Source: CAYNOZ01 sp964398955
Lineage (GTDB): Archaea; Methanobacteriota_B; Thermococci; Thermococcales; CAYNOZ01
Reading direction: 5' to 3'
Length of the DNA: 10,173 bases
NCBI GenBank assembly: GCA_964398955.1
Contig: CAYNOZ010000056.1
Span: forward strand, 1 to 10,173
This document shows, piece by piece, positions 1 through 6,266 of this stretch; position 1 is the stretch's first letter; every line of letters starts with the position of its first letter. The notes beneath the pieces are model-generated. The model was not told where the DNA came from and searched no databases. It saw only the letters and a list, made by a program, of their open reading frames with translations. The position numbers and the translations under genes were made by a program.

Positions 1-459
1 CTCATTACTTTAGACTGGGTAATGCCAGTATCTATAGATCCTCCACTTCTAGGAGCATCTATTGGTGTTAATAGATTTTCTGAACAGATTCTAAAATCTT
101 CTGATGATTTTGTAATCTCAGTTCCAACTAAAAATATGTTGAAAGAGGTATGGTTCGCAGGAACTAAATCTGGACGAAATTTAGATAAATTCCAAGAAAC
201 TAAGTTAACTAAAATTGAATCAAATATAGTGAATTCTTATTCATTAGAGGAAGCTGTGGCCAATATTGAGTGCAAAATTAGAGAAAAGAAGAGATTTGGT
301 GATCACTTTTTGTATGTTGGGGAGATAGTTGGTGGAACTTATAATGATGATTTCTTTGACAATGGGAGACCTTCTACGGATTTAGAGTCCGGATTACTAA
401 TGCATCTAGACAGCAATGAGTTTTTGGAGGAGAAGATTGAAGATTTTATTGAGATTTAG
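1..459 (+). CDS. Flavin reductase-like domain protein (flavoredoxin/DIM6-NTAB family), 5'-truncated by the window edge
   Basis: The reading frame is open from base 1 and gives 152 residues to the TAG stop. The first ATG (base 22) lies inside the conserved core and is not the start: the preceding codons read LITLDWV, leading into MPVSIDPPL (residues 8-16 of the visible part), a family hallmark. GTKSGRNLDKF (54-64), AxxECKI (about 88-94) and GDHFLYVGEIV (100-110) also match the FMN-binding split-barrel flavin reductase fold. The last strand region GLLMHL (131-136) matches the usual end, so only the first few dozen residues should be missing from a family of roughly 160-190 residues. Such proteins bind FMN and pass electrons from NAD(P)H or to partner proteins in the cytoplasm. 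A T-run follows the stop, so this is probably the end of a transcript. The family call is firm; the exact substrate is unknown. A link to the flavodiiron protein at 5050 is only a guess. Confidence 0.88.
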   Translation, partial: LITLDWVMPVSIDPPLLGASIGVNRFSEQILKSSDDFVISVPTKNMLKEVWFAGTKSGRNLDKFQETKLTKIESNIVNSYSLEEAVANIECKIREKKRFGDHFLYVGEIVGGTYNDDFFDNGRPSTDLESGLLMHLDSNEFLEEKIEDFIEI

Positions 460-467
460 TTTGTTGG

Positions 468-477
468 TTTTTTGTTT
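468..477 (+). terminator. T-run after the flavin reductase gene
   Basis: Six T residues, a G, then three more T, starting nine bases after the stop codon at 459. Archaeal RNA polymerase terminates at such U-runs without needing a hairpin, and none is evident here. This assignment is from composition only. Confidence 0.35.
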
Positions 478-492
478 ATGAGGTTCAAAAAT

Positions 493-501
493 CTTTTAAT
501 T
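493..501 (+). promoter_or_regulatory. Possible TATA box for the epimerase gene
   Basis: CTTTTAATT lies about 40 bases before the ATG at 539. Transcription would start near 522, leaving a short leader that contains AGGTG (527-531). The surrounding gap is generally T-rich, so this match is weak. Confidence 0.2.
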
Positions 502-538
502 GTTTTTTGATTATTGGTTTTAGATTAGGTGTTGATTT

Positions 539-1474
539 ATGGAGAAGGCTTTGGTTACTGGTGGTGCTGGTTTTATAGGTTCAAATATTGTTGAAGAGTT
601 AGTGGAAAAAGGTTTGGATGTTGTTGTGCTTGATGATCTTTATCTAGGTTCAGAACATAATCTTTCTAATGTGGAGGATGATATTGAGTTTTTTAATGGT
701 TCTGTGTTGGATGAAGATATTTTAAGTGAGTCTATTGAGGGTTGCGATATTGTTTTTCATCAAGCTGCTAAATCTTCTTCTCCGATGCATCAGGAAGATC
801 CTGTTCAAGGTGCGAGGGTTAATATTGAAGGTTTTATTAATACTGCTGAGGCTGCGATAGATGAGGGTATTGATAAGATAGTTTATGCTTCTACTAGTTC
901 AATGTATGGTAGTGTTGATGCTCCTCATAGTGAGGATCAGGATTCTGTTCCTACGAATCATTATACTGCTTCTAAGATGTCTAGAGAGAGGTATGCTCAA
1001 TCTTATTCTTATAATAATAAAATACAGACTACTGGTTTAAGGTATTTTTCTGTTTACGGTCCTCATGAGAAGGCTAAAGGAGAATTTGCTAACATAGTCA
1101 CTCAGTTCTTATGGAAGATGAATAATGGAGAAAGACCTGTAATATGGGGGGACGGTACTCAAACAAGAGATCTTACATACGTTAAAGATATTGCGAAAGC
1201 CAATATTCTAGCTGCTGAAGAAAAGGATGAGTTGGATGGGGAGATCATTAATGTGGGAACTGGCAAGGACTTTAGTTTCAATGAGGTAGTTGATTATCTT
1301 AATAACGAATTAGGGACTGATATTGAACCTAAGTATATTGAGAACCCAAGGGATAAGTACGTTCAAAAAACCAAGGCTGACTTAAGCAAAGCAGAGAAAC
1401 TTTTAGGATACGAGCCAAGTTATAGTTTTAAAGAAGGACTTAGAAAAACAGTAAATTATTATAGAAACAGGTAA
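539..1474 (+). CDS. NAD-dependent epimerase/dehydratase, UDP-glucose 4-epimerase type (extended SDR)
   Basis: 311 residues, the usual length for this family. The N-terminus has the NAD-binding GxxGxxG loop, TGGAGFIG (residues 7-14), and acidic Asp32-Asp33 at the end of the second strand, favouring NAD over NADP. The catalytic set is the Ser run at 119-121 (ASTSSMYG) and Tyr142-x3-Lys146 (YTASK). RYFSVYGP (168-175) and GDGTQTRDLTYVKD (204-217) form the nucleotide-sugar binding part. It should interconvert or dehydrate a UDP-sugar for glycan or N-glycan precursors in the cytoplasm. UDP-glucose/galactose or UDP-GlcNAc 4-epimerase are the likeliest, but the substrate cannot be read from motifs. 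AGGTG (527-531), seven bases before the ATG, supports the start. No other sugar gene lies nearby. Codon usage changes inside the gene: nearly all T/G-ending up to about 1080, then mixed and A-richer. Confidence 0.93.
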   Translation: MEKALVTGGAGFIGSNIVEELVEKGLDVVVLDDLYLGSEHNLSNVEDDIEFFNGSVLDEDILSESIEGCDIVFHQAAKSSSPMHQEDPVQGARVNIEGFINTAEAAIDEGIDKIVYASTSSMYGSVDAPHSEDQDSVPTNHYTASKMSRERYAQSYSYNNKIQTTGLRYFSVYGPHEKAKGEFANIVTQFLWKMNNGERPVIWGDGTQTRDLTYVKDIAKANILAAEEKDELDGEIINVGTGKDFSFNEVVDYLNNELGTDIEPKYIENPRDKYVQKTKADLSKAEKLLGYEPSYSFKEGLRKTVNYYRNR

Positions 1475-1479
1475 TATAT

Positions 1480-1495
1480 ATTACATATTTAAATT
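1480..1495 (+). promoter_or_regulatory. Candidate TATA promoter for the MBL hydrolase gene
   Basis: ATTACATATTTA followed by AATT lies just after the epimerase stop. The 12-base core recurs exactly before the HAD gene (2193-2204). From the TATA-like part, a transcript start near 1515 would leave a leader of about 30 bases containing the ribosome binding site at 1534. A 14-base perfect palindrome (1471-1484) overlaps the epimerase stop codon and the left edge of this element and could be an operator or chance AT-rich symmetry. Confidence 0.4.
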
Positions 1496-1533
1496 TGGCT
1501 TTTAATTGTATTAAGTTTATTTTTATTTTTTAA

Positions 1534-1540
1534 GAGGTGG
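1534..1540 (+). promoter_or_regulatory. Strong Shine-Dalgarno site that fixes a TTG start
   Basis: GAGGTGG lies five or so bases before TTG at 1545. It is the best anti-Shine-Dalgarno match in the window. No ATG in this frame lies close enough to be a rival start, and the residues after the TTG already belong to the first strand of the MBL fold. Confidence 0.7.
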
Positions 1541-1544
1541 AAAA

Positions 1545-2192
1545 TTGGAAGTTGTTGAGATCACTGGATCTAGGGCGAGTTCAAATGTTTTCATTATTGT
1601 AGATGAGAAAATAGTAGTTATTGATTCAGGTAACGGTAGTAATTTTGAGAAAATCGAGGAAAACCTTAAGAATCATGGAGTAAGTATTGAGGATGTCGAT
1701 ATTTTAATTAATACACATCATCATTTTGATCATATTGGAGGTAATCAGAGAATTATTCAAAAATCAAGGTGCGATTTAATGGCTTCCAGTAGTACTTCGA
1801 AGTATATTGAAGAAGGTGATGATGAAAAAACCTTAGCTAGTAGATTTGGATCGAGTATAAAGCCGTTGAAAGTATCTAGAGTTCTCTATGATGGAGATAA
1901 AATTAGTTTTGGAGATTCTTATTTAGAGGTTATAACAACTCCTGGACATACTGATGGAGATATTTGCTTATTCGAACCCAGAGATAATCTATTATTTTCA
2001 GGGGATACTATTTTCAAAAGGGGAATAGGAAGGTTAGATTTGCCAACTGCAAAGCCTGAAATGATGGTTAATTCAATAGAAAAATTATTAGAATTAGAGG
2101 TTGAGAAAATTTATCCTGGTCATGGTGAAGTTGTAAATAAGAAGGGTAATGAATTTATTAAGAGAGCTTTAAGAATGGCAAAAAATTTTTAG
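1545..2192 (+). CDS. Metallo-beta-lactamase fold hydrolase, glyoxalase II-like
   Basis: 215 residues from a TTG start fixed by GAGGTGG just upstream. The full metal-binding set is present: HHHFDH (His58, His60, Asp62, His63), His135 in PGHTDGD, Asp154 in FSGD and His193 in PGHG. IGRLDLPTAKPEMM (161-174) is typical of the glyoxalase II-like branch (hydroxyacylglutathione hydrolase and relatives), which usually binds two metal ions and hydrolyses thioesters. At this length the protein has only the MBL domain, without the C-terminal helical substrate domain of true glyoxalase II and without the beta-CASP domain of RNases. It is a cytoplasmic single-domain hydrolase of unknown substrate, since many archaea lack glutathione. 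It has its own candidate promoter and does not obviously share an operon with the epimerase. Confidence 0.9.
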   Translation: MEVVEITGSRASSNVFIIVDEKIVVIDSGNGSNFEKIEENLKNHGVSIEDVDILINTHHHFDHIGGNQRIIQKSRCDLMASSSTSKYIEEGDDEKTLASRFGSSIKPLKVSRVLYDGDKISFGDSYLEVITTPGHTDGDICLFEPRDNLLFSGDTIFKRGIGRLDLPTAKPEMMVNSIEKLLELEVEKIYPGHGEVVNKKGNEFIKRALRMAKNF

Positions 2193-2204
2193 ATTACATA
2201 TTTA
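2193..2204 (+). promoter_or_regulatory. Candidate TATA promoter for the HAD/Cas4-like pair
   Basis: ATTACATATTTA begins directly after the TAG stop of the MBL gene and is identical to 1480-1491. Its distance to the downstream ATG at 2248 (44 bases) resembles the other copy (54 bases to its TTG). A transcript start near 2227 would leave a leader of about 20 bases with GGGAT at 2234-2238. Confidence 0.4.
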
Positions 2205-2247
2205 TAGTAGGAATCTTTTTAGTTAATGTATATGGGATTTGGATAAG

Positions 2248-2946
2248 ATGGAAGCAGTATTCTTCGACTTTGATGGAACTTTAACTACGCATGAATCAGA
2301 TACGAAGGTTCATAGAAATATTTTTAGAAAAGCTAGAGATAGATTAAACATTGATTGGGATGAAGAAGATATTATTAATAAGGTTAAGAAGTATGAAGGT
2401 TTAACTTCTGAATATTTCTACGAGTACAGTGGTGAGAGGTATGTTCCTTCCAGGTTTTTGTCTTCAAGAGGGTTTGAAGATATTCTAAGAGAGGAGGAAA
2501 TTGATTACAGTAAGGAGGATGTTGAGTGGTTTCAGAATCTTCATATAGATCAACATGTTAAGCATTCTGTTCTTAGGGAGGGCGCTATAGAAGTTTTAGA
2601 AAATATTAAAGATAATAAAAAGTATTTAGGTATTATAACTAATTCTGATAGCGAATTAAGCTTGCCTAGAATTGAAAAATTAGGAATTAAAGATTATATG
2701 GATTTCATTATTACTGCTGATCAGGCAGGCTATTATAAGCCTCACCCAAAACCATTTGAACTAAGTTTGGATAAGATAGATATCCCTAGTAGCGAATGTA
2801 TGTACGTAGGCGATAATCCGGAGACGGATTCAGGTTCTCAAGGTTTAGGTATGAACTTTACTTTGGTTAATACTAAAGATAAAGTTGATGTTAATGGGGC
2901 TGATTACGTCATAAAAGATCTTAGGGAACTTTTAGATGTGATATAA
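2248..2946 (+). CDS. HAD-superfamily hydrolase (phosphatase, helical C1 cap)
   Basis: 232 residues from ATG 2248. All four HAD motifs are visible: I, DFDGT (nucleophile Asp7, acid Asp9); II, TNS (131-133); III, Lys164 in KPHPKPF; IV, GDNPETD (188-194). The roughly 90 residues between motifs I and II are mostly helical, as in a C1 cap of the phosphoglycolate phosphatase/haloacid dehalogenase group. It is probably a cytoplasmic phosphatase for a small phosphometabolite; the substrate is unknown. An in-frame TTG at 2239 would add three residues. ATG is preferred because GGGAT (2234-2238) is nine bases from it and nearly touches the TTG. The stop overlaps the next start (TAATG, 2944-2948), so translation of the Cas4-like gene is probably coupled to it. 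Confidence 0.9.
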   Translation: MEAVFFDFDGTLTTHESDTKVHRNIFRKARDRLNIDWDEEDIINKVKKYEGLTSEYFYEYSGERYVPSRFLSSRGFEDILREEEIDYSKEDVEWFQNLHIDQHVKHSVLREGAIEVLENIKDNKKYLGIITNSDSELSLPRIEKLGIKDYMDFIITADQAGYYKPHPKPFELSLDKIDIPSSECMYVGDNPETDSGSQGLGMNFTLVNTKDKVDVNGADYVIKDLRELLDVI

Positions 2947-3752
2947 TGCTTAACATTTTTGCTGATAATGAAAAAATATCCGCCCGACAGATTTTTGATT
3001 ATTCTTATTGTCCAAGATATTTCTATTTGAAGCATAAAGAGGAAATATCCTCAGAAACCGATGAGGATGGAATAAAAAAGGAATTTTTGTATAAATTCTT
3101 TAAGGAGCTTCTAAAAAAAGAACATAAAATCATTAAAACCATAAGTAATCCTAAATCCAAAGAAAAAACTTTAGAAACGTACAAATCACATTCTCTACAA
3201 CTAATAGAAAAAAACATGCCTGAAGAAGAGATAAATTACATTGAAAAAGCTAAAAGCGATCTTAAAGATGAAATCGATAGTATACTAATAAATAATTTAG
3301 AGATGCGATCCTTTAAAGTTTCTACAATGGCAAGAACCTATGAAAAAGAAGGAAAAGAATTAGCAGATAAAATATGTCCAATCAAACCTAAAGAAGTTGA
3401 ACTTGAAAGTGAAAAACTAGAACTAACAGCAGAACTAGACCTCATTGACCTAAACGGAGAAGACTACATACCAAATATAATAAAAATTGGGAAAAAACCA
3501 GATAAAAAAACCTGGAATTCCTATAAAAACCAATTGAAAGCAATATCACTACTAATGGAAGAAGATCTAGGAAAAGAAACCAATGTAGGAGTCCTAAGAT
3601 ACCCAATATTCTTAGATAAAGAACCCATAGTCCTAAACAACAAAGAAGAAGTACTCGAAATAAAAAAAGATATAAAGGACATAATGGACAATAAAAAAGA
3701 ACCAGAAAAACAAGAAAACTGCAATGATTGCGAACTAAGTACTGAATGCTGA
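2946..3752 (+). CDS. Cas4-family (DUF83, PD-(D/E)XK) protein with iron-sulfur cysteines and an apparently degenerate nuclease site
   Basis: 268 residues. The N-terminus reads SARQIFDYSYCPRYFYLK, the typical Cas4 opening with its first cysteine (Cys22). The C-terminus ends in Cys259-x2-Cys262-x5-Cys268, completing the usual four-cysteine Fe-S set. LTAELDLID (160-168) matches the GxxD strand with Asp165. PNIIKIGKKP (176-185) aligns with the PVExKxGKKP motif, keeping Lys180 but with Ile178 where the metal-binding Glu is expected. NQLKAISLLMEE (195-206) matches QLAAYALLLEE, with Ile200 replacing the usual Tyr. The protein is longer than typical Cas4 (about 170-210 residues) because of extra charged helix between Cys22 and Asp165. 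GTGAT (2938-2942), three bases before the ATG, serves as the ribosome site inside the HAD gene. No cas genes or CRISPR repeats are present. It may be a DNA-end binding protein without cutting activity; that is inference. The bases switch to A/C-rich from about 3120. Confidence 0.82.
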   Translation: MLNIFADNEKISARQIFDYSYCPRYFYLKHKEEISSETDEDGIKKEFLYKFFKELLKKEHKIIKTISNPKSKEKTLETYKSHSLQLIEKNMPEEEINYIEKAKSDLKDEIDSILINNLEMRSFKVSTMARTYEKEGKELADKICPIKPKEVELESEKLELTAELDLIDLNGEDYIPNIIKIGKKPDKKTWNSYKNQLKAISLLMEEDLGKETNVGVLRYPIFLDKEPIVLNNKEEVLEIKKDIKDIMDNKKEPEKQENCNDCELSTEC

Positions 3753-3787
3753 AAAATTTAACCGAAACAAACTTTTTACCTAAATCA

Positions 3788-3799
3788 TAATAATATATG
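3788..3799 (+). promoter_or_regulatory. Candidate TATA box for a leaderless DUF460 mRNA
   Basis: TAATAATATATG is centred about 28 bases before the ATG at 3823, the spacing expected if transcription starts at the start codon. No Shine-Dalgarno site sits at normal distance: GGTGGT at 3799-3804 is too far, and GGGA directly abuts the ATG. A T5 run at 3773-3777 could end the upstream HAD/Cas4-like transcript. Confidence 0.4.
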
Positions 3800-3822
3800 G
3801 TGGTATAATATTCATACTGGGA

Positions 3823-5010
3823 ATGGACGTAGTAAAGCGAGATCATGAAAAAAAATACGCATTATTCGGAATCAATAGAAATGGAGTCACAATCAAAAGA
3901 GAAGTAGAACCGAATAAGCTAAAAAAAATAGTGAAAACCCAAAAACCCGACGCGTTAGCCCTAGAAAGTGTTTATGAAATCGGGAACCGTAAAGAAATAC
4001 TAGAATTCGCTAAAAATTTACCTGAAAAAGTAGGACTCGTTCAAATAATCGAAGATCCAGATGAACACAAAAAATTATTAAAAACTGCCATAAGAAACAA
4101 CATAAAAGTCAAAAATTATAAAGAAGCTTCTGAGAAAGCCCGTATATCCGCTCTATTAGTAAAAAATGGAATAGGGAAAAAAATTAAACTATCACAAGGA
4201 ACAGAAATAAGAATCGCAGAAAATCCTGAAAGTAAAAATGAACAAGGTGAACAAAACGGAATAAGCAATTTAATTGAAAAGAAAATTGAAGAAATAAAGG
4301 AAAAACTAAAAGATCTAAACTTAAATTACGATTTAGAAACAAAAAACCAAAATAATTCTTTAAAAGGAATTTTTAAAATATACGCCCCTCTAAAAAAAGT
4401 AAAACCATACATACCTGAAATTAAATCAAACATAAAAGTGGAAGTACACCCTAAAGAAAAAGGTAACATTAAATTCACATCACTTAAAACTGGAGAGAAC
4501 ATCGAAACCAATATCATCGTAGGTATAGACCCTGGAATGACATCTGCAATAGGAATTCTAGATATGAAAGGCAACTTCAAACACGTTGAAAGCTTGAAAG
4601 ATTATTCTGTCAGCGATTTAGTAAACTTAATATCAGATCTAGGACATCCCGCTATTATAGCTACAGATGTCAATCCAGTACCTAGTAAAGTTGAAAAAAT
4701 TTCAAGAATGTTCGATTCCAAACTGTTCATACCAAAAGAATCATTATCAATCCAAAAAAAGAAAGATCTCATCGAAGAATTGAACGTGGAAATAGAGGAT
4801 GACCATCAAATGGATGCCCTTGCAGCGGCAAAAAACGCATTTAATTCTTATAGGCCAAAATTTTCTAACATAGAAGCAAAGTTAAGCGAAGAACTTAAAG
4901 AAAAAAGTGGGGAAATAAAATTCATGGTATTAAAAGGTACTACAATTGAAAAATCAATAAAAAAAGCAGAAAAAACAACGAAGAAAGCTGGAAAATCAAA
5001 TTCACATTAA
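3823..5010 (+). CDS. DUF460/COG2433 protein, RuvC/RNase H-like fold, short form lacking the C-terminal half
   Basis: 395 residues. Residues 1-130 match the COG2433 N-terminal part (KYALFGI near the start, KPDALALESVYEI at 41-53). Residues 148-225 are a helix-rich linker domain with FKIYAPLKKV (184-193). Residues 231-345 are the DUF460 domain with RNase H-like acidic sites: Asp236 in VGIDPG, Asp282 in ATDVNP, and Asp327/Asp331 in EDDHQMDALAAA. The C-terminus continues as NIEAKL and VLKGTTIEKSI, as in longer relatives, then stops in a Lys-rich tail. From memory, typical family members are about 600-650 residues, with a coiled coil and a further C-terminal domain absent here. Downstream DNA leads straight into fprA, with no room for a frameshifted remainder. 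The family is archaeal, predicted to be a nuclease or nucleic-acid binding protein, and its function is not established. It lies 70 bases after the Cas4-like gene and probably has its own promoter. Confidence 0.88.
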   Translation: MDVVKRDHEKKYALFGINRNGVTIKREVEPNKLKKIVKTQKPDALALESVYEIGNRKEILEFAKNLPEKVGLVQIIEDPDEHKKLLKTAIRNNIKVKNYKEASEKARISALLVKNGIGKKIKLSQGTEIRIAENPESKNEQGEQNGISNLIEKKIEEIKEKLKDLNLNYDLETKNQNNSLKGIFKIYAPLKKVKPYIPEIKSNIKVEVHPKEKGNIKFTSLKTGENIETNIIVGIDPGMTSAIGILDMKGNFKHVESLKDYSVSDLVNLISDLGHPAIIATDVNPVPSKVEKISRMFDSKLFIPKESLSIQKKKDLIEELNVEIEDDHQMDALAAAKNAFNSYRPKFSNIEAKLSEELKEKSGEIKFMVLKGTTIEKSIKKAEKTTKKAGKSNSH

Positions 5011-5020
5011 TAATTTAAAT
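5011..5020 (+). promoter_or_regulatory. Possible TATA box for fprA
   Basis: TAATTTAAAT lies directly after the DUF460 stop, about 33 bases before ATG 5050. A start 25 bases downstream would leave a leader of only about 7 bases, which conflicts with use of AAGGT (5039-5043) as a ribosome site. Either this is not the promoter or the gene is read from the DUF460 transcript. Confidence 0.22.
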
Positions 5021-5049
5021 AACATAAAACAAATTTAGAAGGTTTTATC

Positions 5050-6231
5050 ATGGTAGAAATTGGAGAAAATGTGTACTGGGTAGGAGTAAATGACCGAACA
5101 ACAGATCTTTTTGAAAGTGTCTGGCCCCTACCAAACGGCGTAAGTTACAATTCATATATAATAGATGATGATAAGAAAGTTCTAATTGATACAGTAAAGA
5201 AGTCTTTCACCAATGAATATCTTAAAAAAATAAAAAATTATATTAAACCCGAAGAAATTGACTATATTATTGTTAATCACATGGAACCAGATCATAGTGG
5301 TTCATTACCAGCGATAAGAAGAATAGCTTCAGAAGCTACAATAATTGGAACACAAAAAACTAAAGATCTTCTAGAAAGCTTTTACGATATAAAAGATAAT
5401 GTAAAAGCAATAGATGATGAAGAAGAATTAAATATAGGGGATAAAACTCTTAAGTTCTATGAAACTCCTTTCGTCCATTGGCCGGAAACTATGATGACAC
5501 ATGAGATTAATGAGAAAATACTTTTTTCAGGTGATGCCTTCGGAGGTTTTGGAGCTTTAGATGGTGGCATATTTGACGATCAGATGGATTTAGAATTTTA
5601 TGATGATCAAATCTTAAGATACTTTTCGAATATAATAGGTATGCATTCACATTCGGTACAATCAGCATTAAAAAAATTAGGTTCTGTTGATATTGAAACA
5701 GTAGCCCCTACTCATGGATTAGTTTGGAGGAATGAACCAAGTACTATATTAGAACACTACGATAAGTGGAGTAGTATGGAAGGAGAAAAAGGAGTTACAA
5801 TCATATATGGATCAATGTACGGTAATACTAGAGAAATGATGGAATCAGTTGCAAAAGGTGTGAAATCAGTTGGATGTAAAAATTTTAAGGTATTAGATGC
5901 CTCTAGAAAGAATCTAAGCTTTTTACTTAAAGAAGCTTGGAGAAGAAAAGGCCTTATCATTGGTTCACCTACTTATGACGCCAGGATATTCCCGCCAGTG
6001 GATCAGTTCATGAATATAGTTCAGAAAAAAAGATTGCAGAATAGAGTAGCAGGAGTTTTCGGATCTTATGGATGGTCTGGAGGAGCTGTTGATAAAATTA
6101 AGTCTTCGATAGAAAAATTAGGCTGGGAAGTTGAGGAACCGACAGCTGGATTTAATGGTTTTCCTGATAGTGAAGAATTAGAAAGAGGAGAGGAACTTGG
6201 TAAGAAAATTGGTAAAAGAGCTTTAGAATAA
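5050..6231 (+). CDS. fprA: FprA-type flavodiiron protein (oxygen/nitric oxide reductase)
   Basis: 393 residues, full class A length. The N-terminal MBL-like diiron domain (1-245) carries the complete ligand set: His77-x-Glu79-x-Asp81-His82 in NHMEPDHSGS, His143 in PFVHWPETM, Asp162 in FSGDAFG and His222 in PTHG. The Glu at 79 in place of the hydrolase His marks it as a flavodiiron protein rather than a hydrolase. The C-terminal flavodoxin domain has the FMN phosphate loop YGSMYGNT (253-260) and the isoalloxazine loops GSPTYDARIFPP (305-316) and GSYGWSGGA (338-346). It should reduce O2 to water or NO to N2O in the cytoplasm, with electrons from rubredoxin, F420H2 or another donor; no rubredoxin gene lies in the window. 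AAGGT (5039-5043) precedes the ATG. O2 versus NO preference cannot be read from sequence. Confidence 0.95.
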   Translation: MVEIGENVYWVGVNDRTTDLFESVWPLPNGVSYNSYIIDDDKKVLIDTVKKSFTNEYLKKIKNYIKPEEIDYIIVNHMEPDHSGSLPAIRRIASEATIIGTQKTKDLLESFYDIKDNVKAIDDEEELNIGDKTLKFYETPFVHWPETMMTHEINEKILFSGDAFGGFGALDGGIFDDQMDLEFYDDQILRYFSNIIGMHSHSVQSALKKLGSVDIETVAPTHGLVWRNEPSTILEHYDKWSSMEGEKGVTIIYGSMYGNTREMMESVAKGVKSVGCKNFKVLDASRKNLSFLLKEAWRRKGLIIGSPTYDARIFPPVDQFMNIVQKKRLQNRVAGVFGSYGWSGGAVDKIKSSIEKLGWEVEEPTAGFNGFPDSEELERGEELGKKIGKRALE

Positions 6232-6248
6232 ATTATTAGATTCTTCAG

Positions 6249-6266
6249 GTTTTAATTTTTTCTTTT
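6249..6266 (+). terminator. T-rich terminator for fprA, inside the end of the fibrillarin gene
   Basis: T6 (6256-6261) and T4 (6263-6266) begin about 25 bases after the fprA stop. On the + strand they form a U-rich transcript end. On the - strand the same bases encode the last Lys/Asn-rich residues of fibrillarin, so one segment would do both jobs. Confidence 0.4.

Noticed and set aside
22..459. ATG at 22 as the start of a short complete gene
   Set aside because: Codons 1-21 already encode LITLDWV, which belongs to the conserved flavin reductase core. The gene begins outside the window.
3753..3822. A box C/D guide RNA near the fibrillarin/Nop5 region or in the other gaps
   Set aside because: No RUGAUGA...CUGA pair with proper spacing was found in any gap. 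Matches such as GTGATGA at about 1816 lie inside coding sequence and lack partner boxes.
3442..3846. 134-residue hydrophobic frame on the - strand
   Set aside because: It lies across the Cas4-like gene in its A/C-rich zone, so the opposite strand is T/G-rich and gives a spurious Leu/Phe/Tyr-rich frame. It has no family motif.
2946..5010. A CRISPR-Cas locus suggested by the Cas4-like gene
   Set aside because: No cas1, cas2, effector genes, direct repeats or spacers are present. Stand-alone Cas4-family proteins are common in archaea.
5011..5049. A frameshifted remainder of the DUF460 C-terminal half
   Set aside because: Only 39 bases lie before fprA, and no coiled-coil-like coding continues in any frame.
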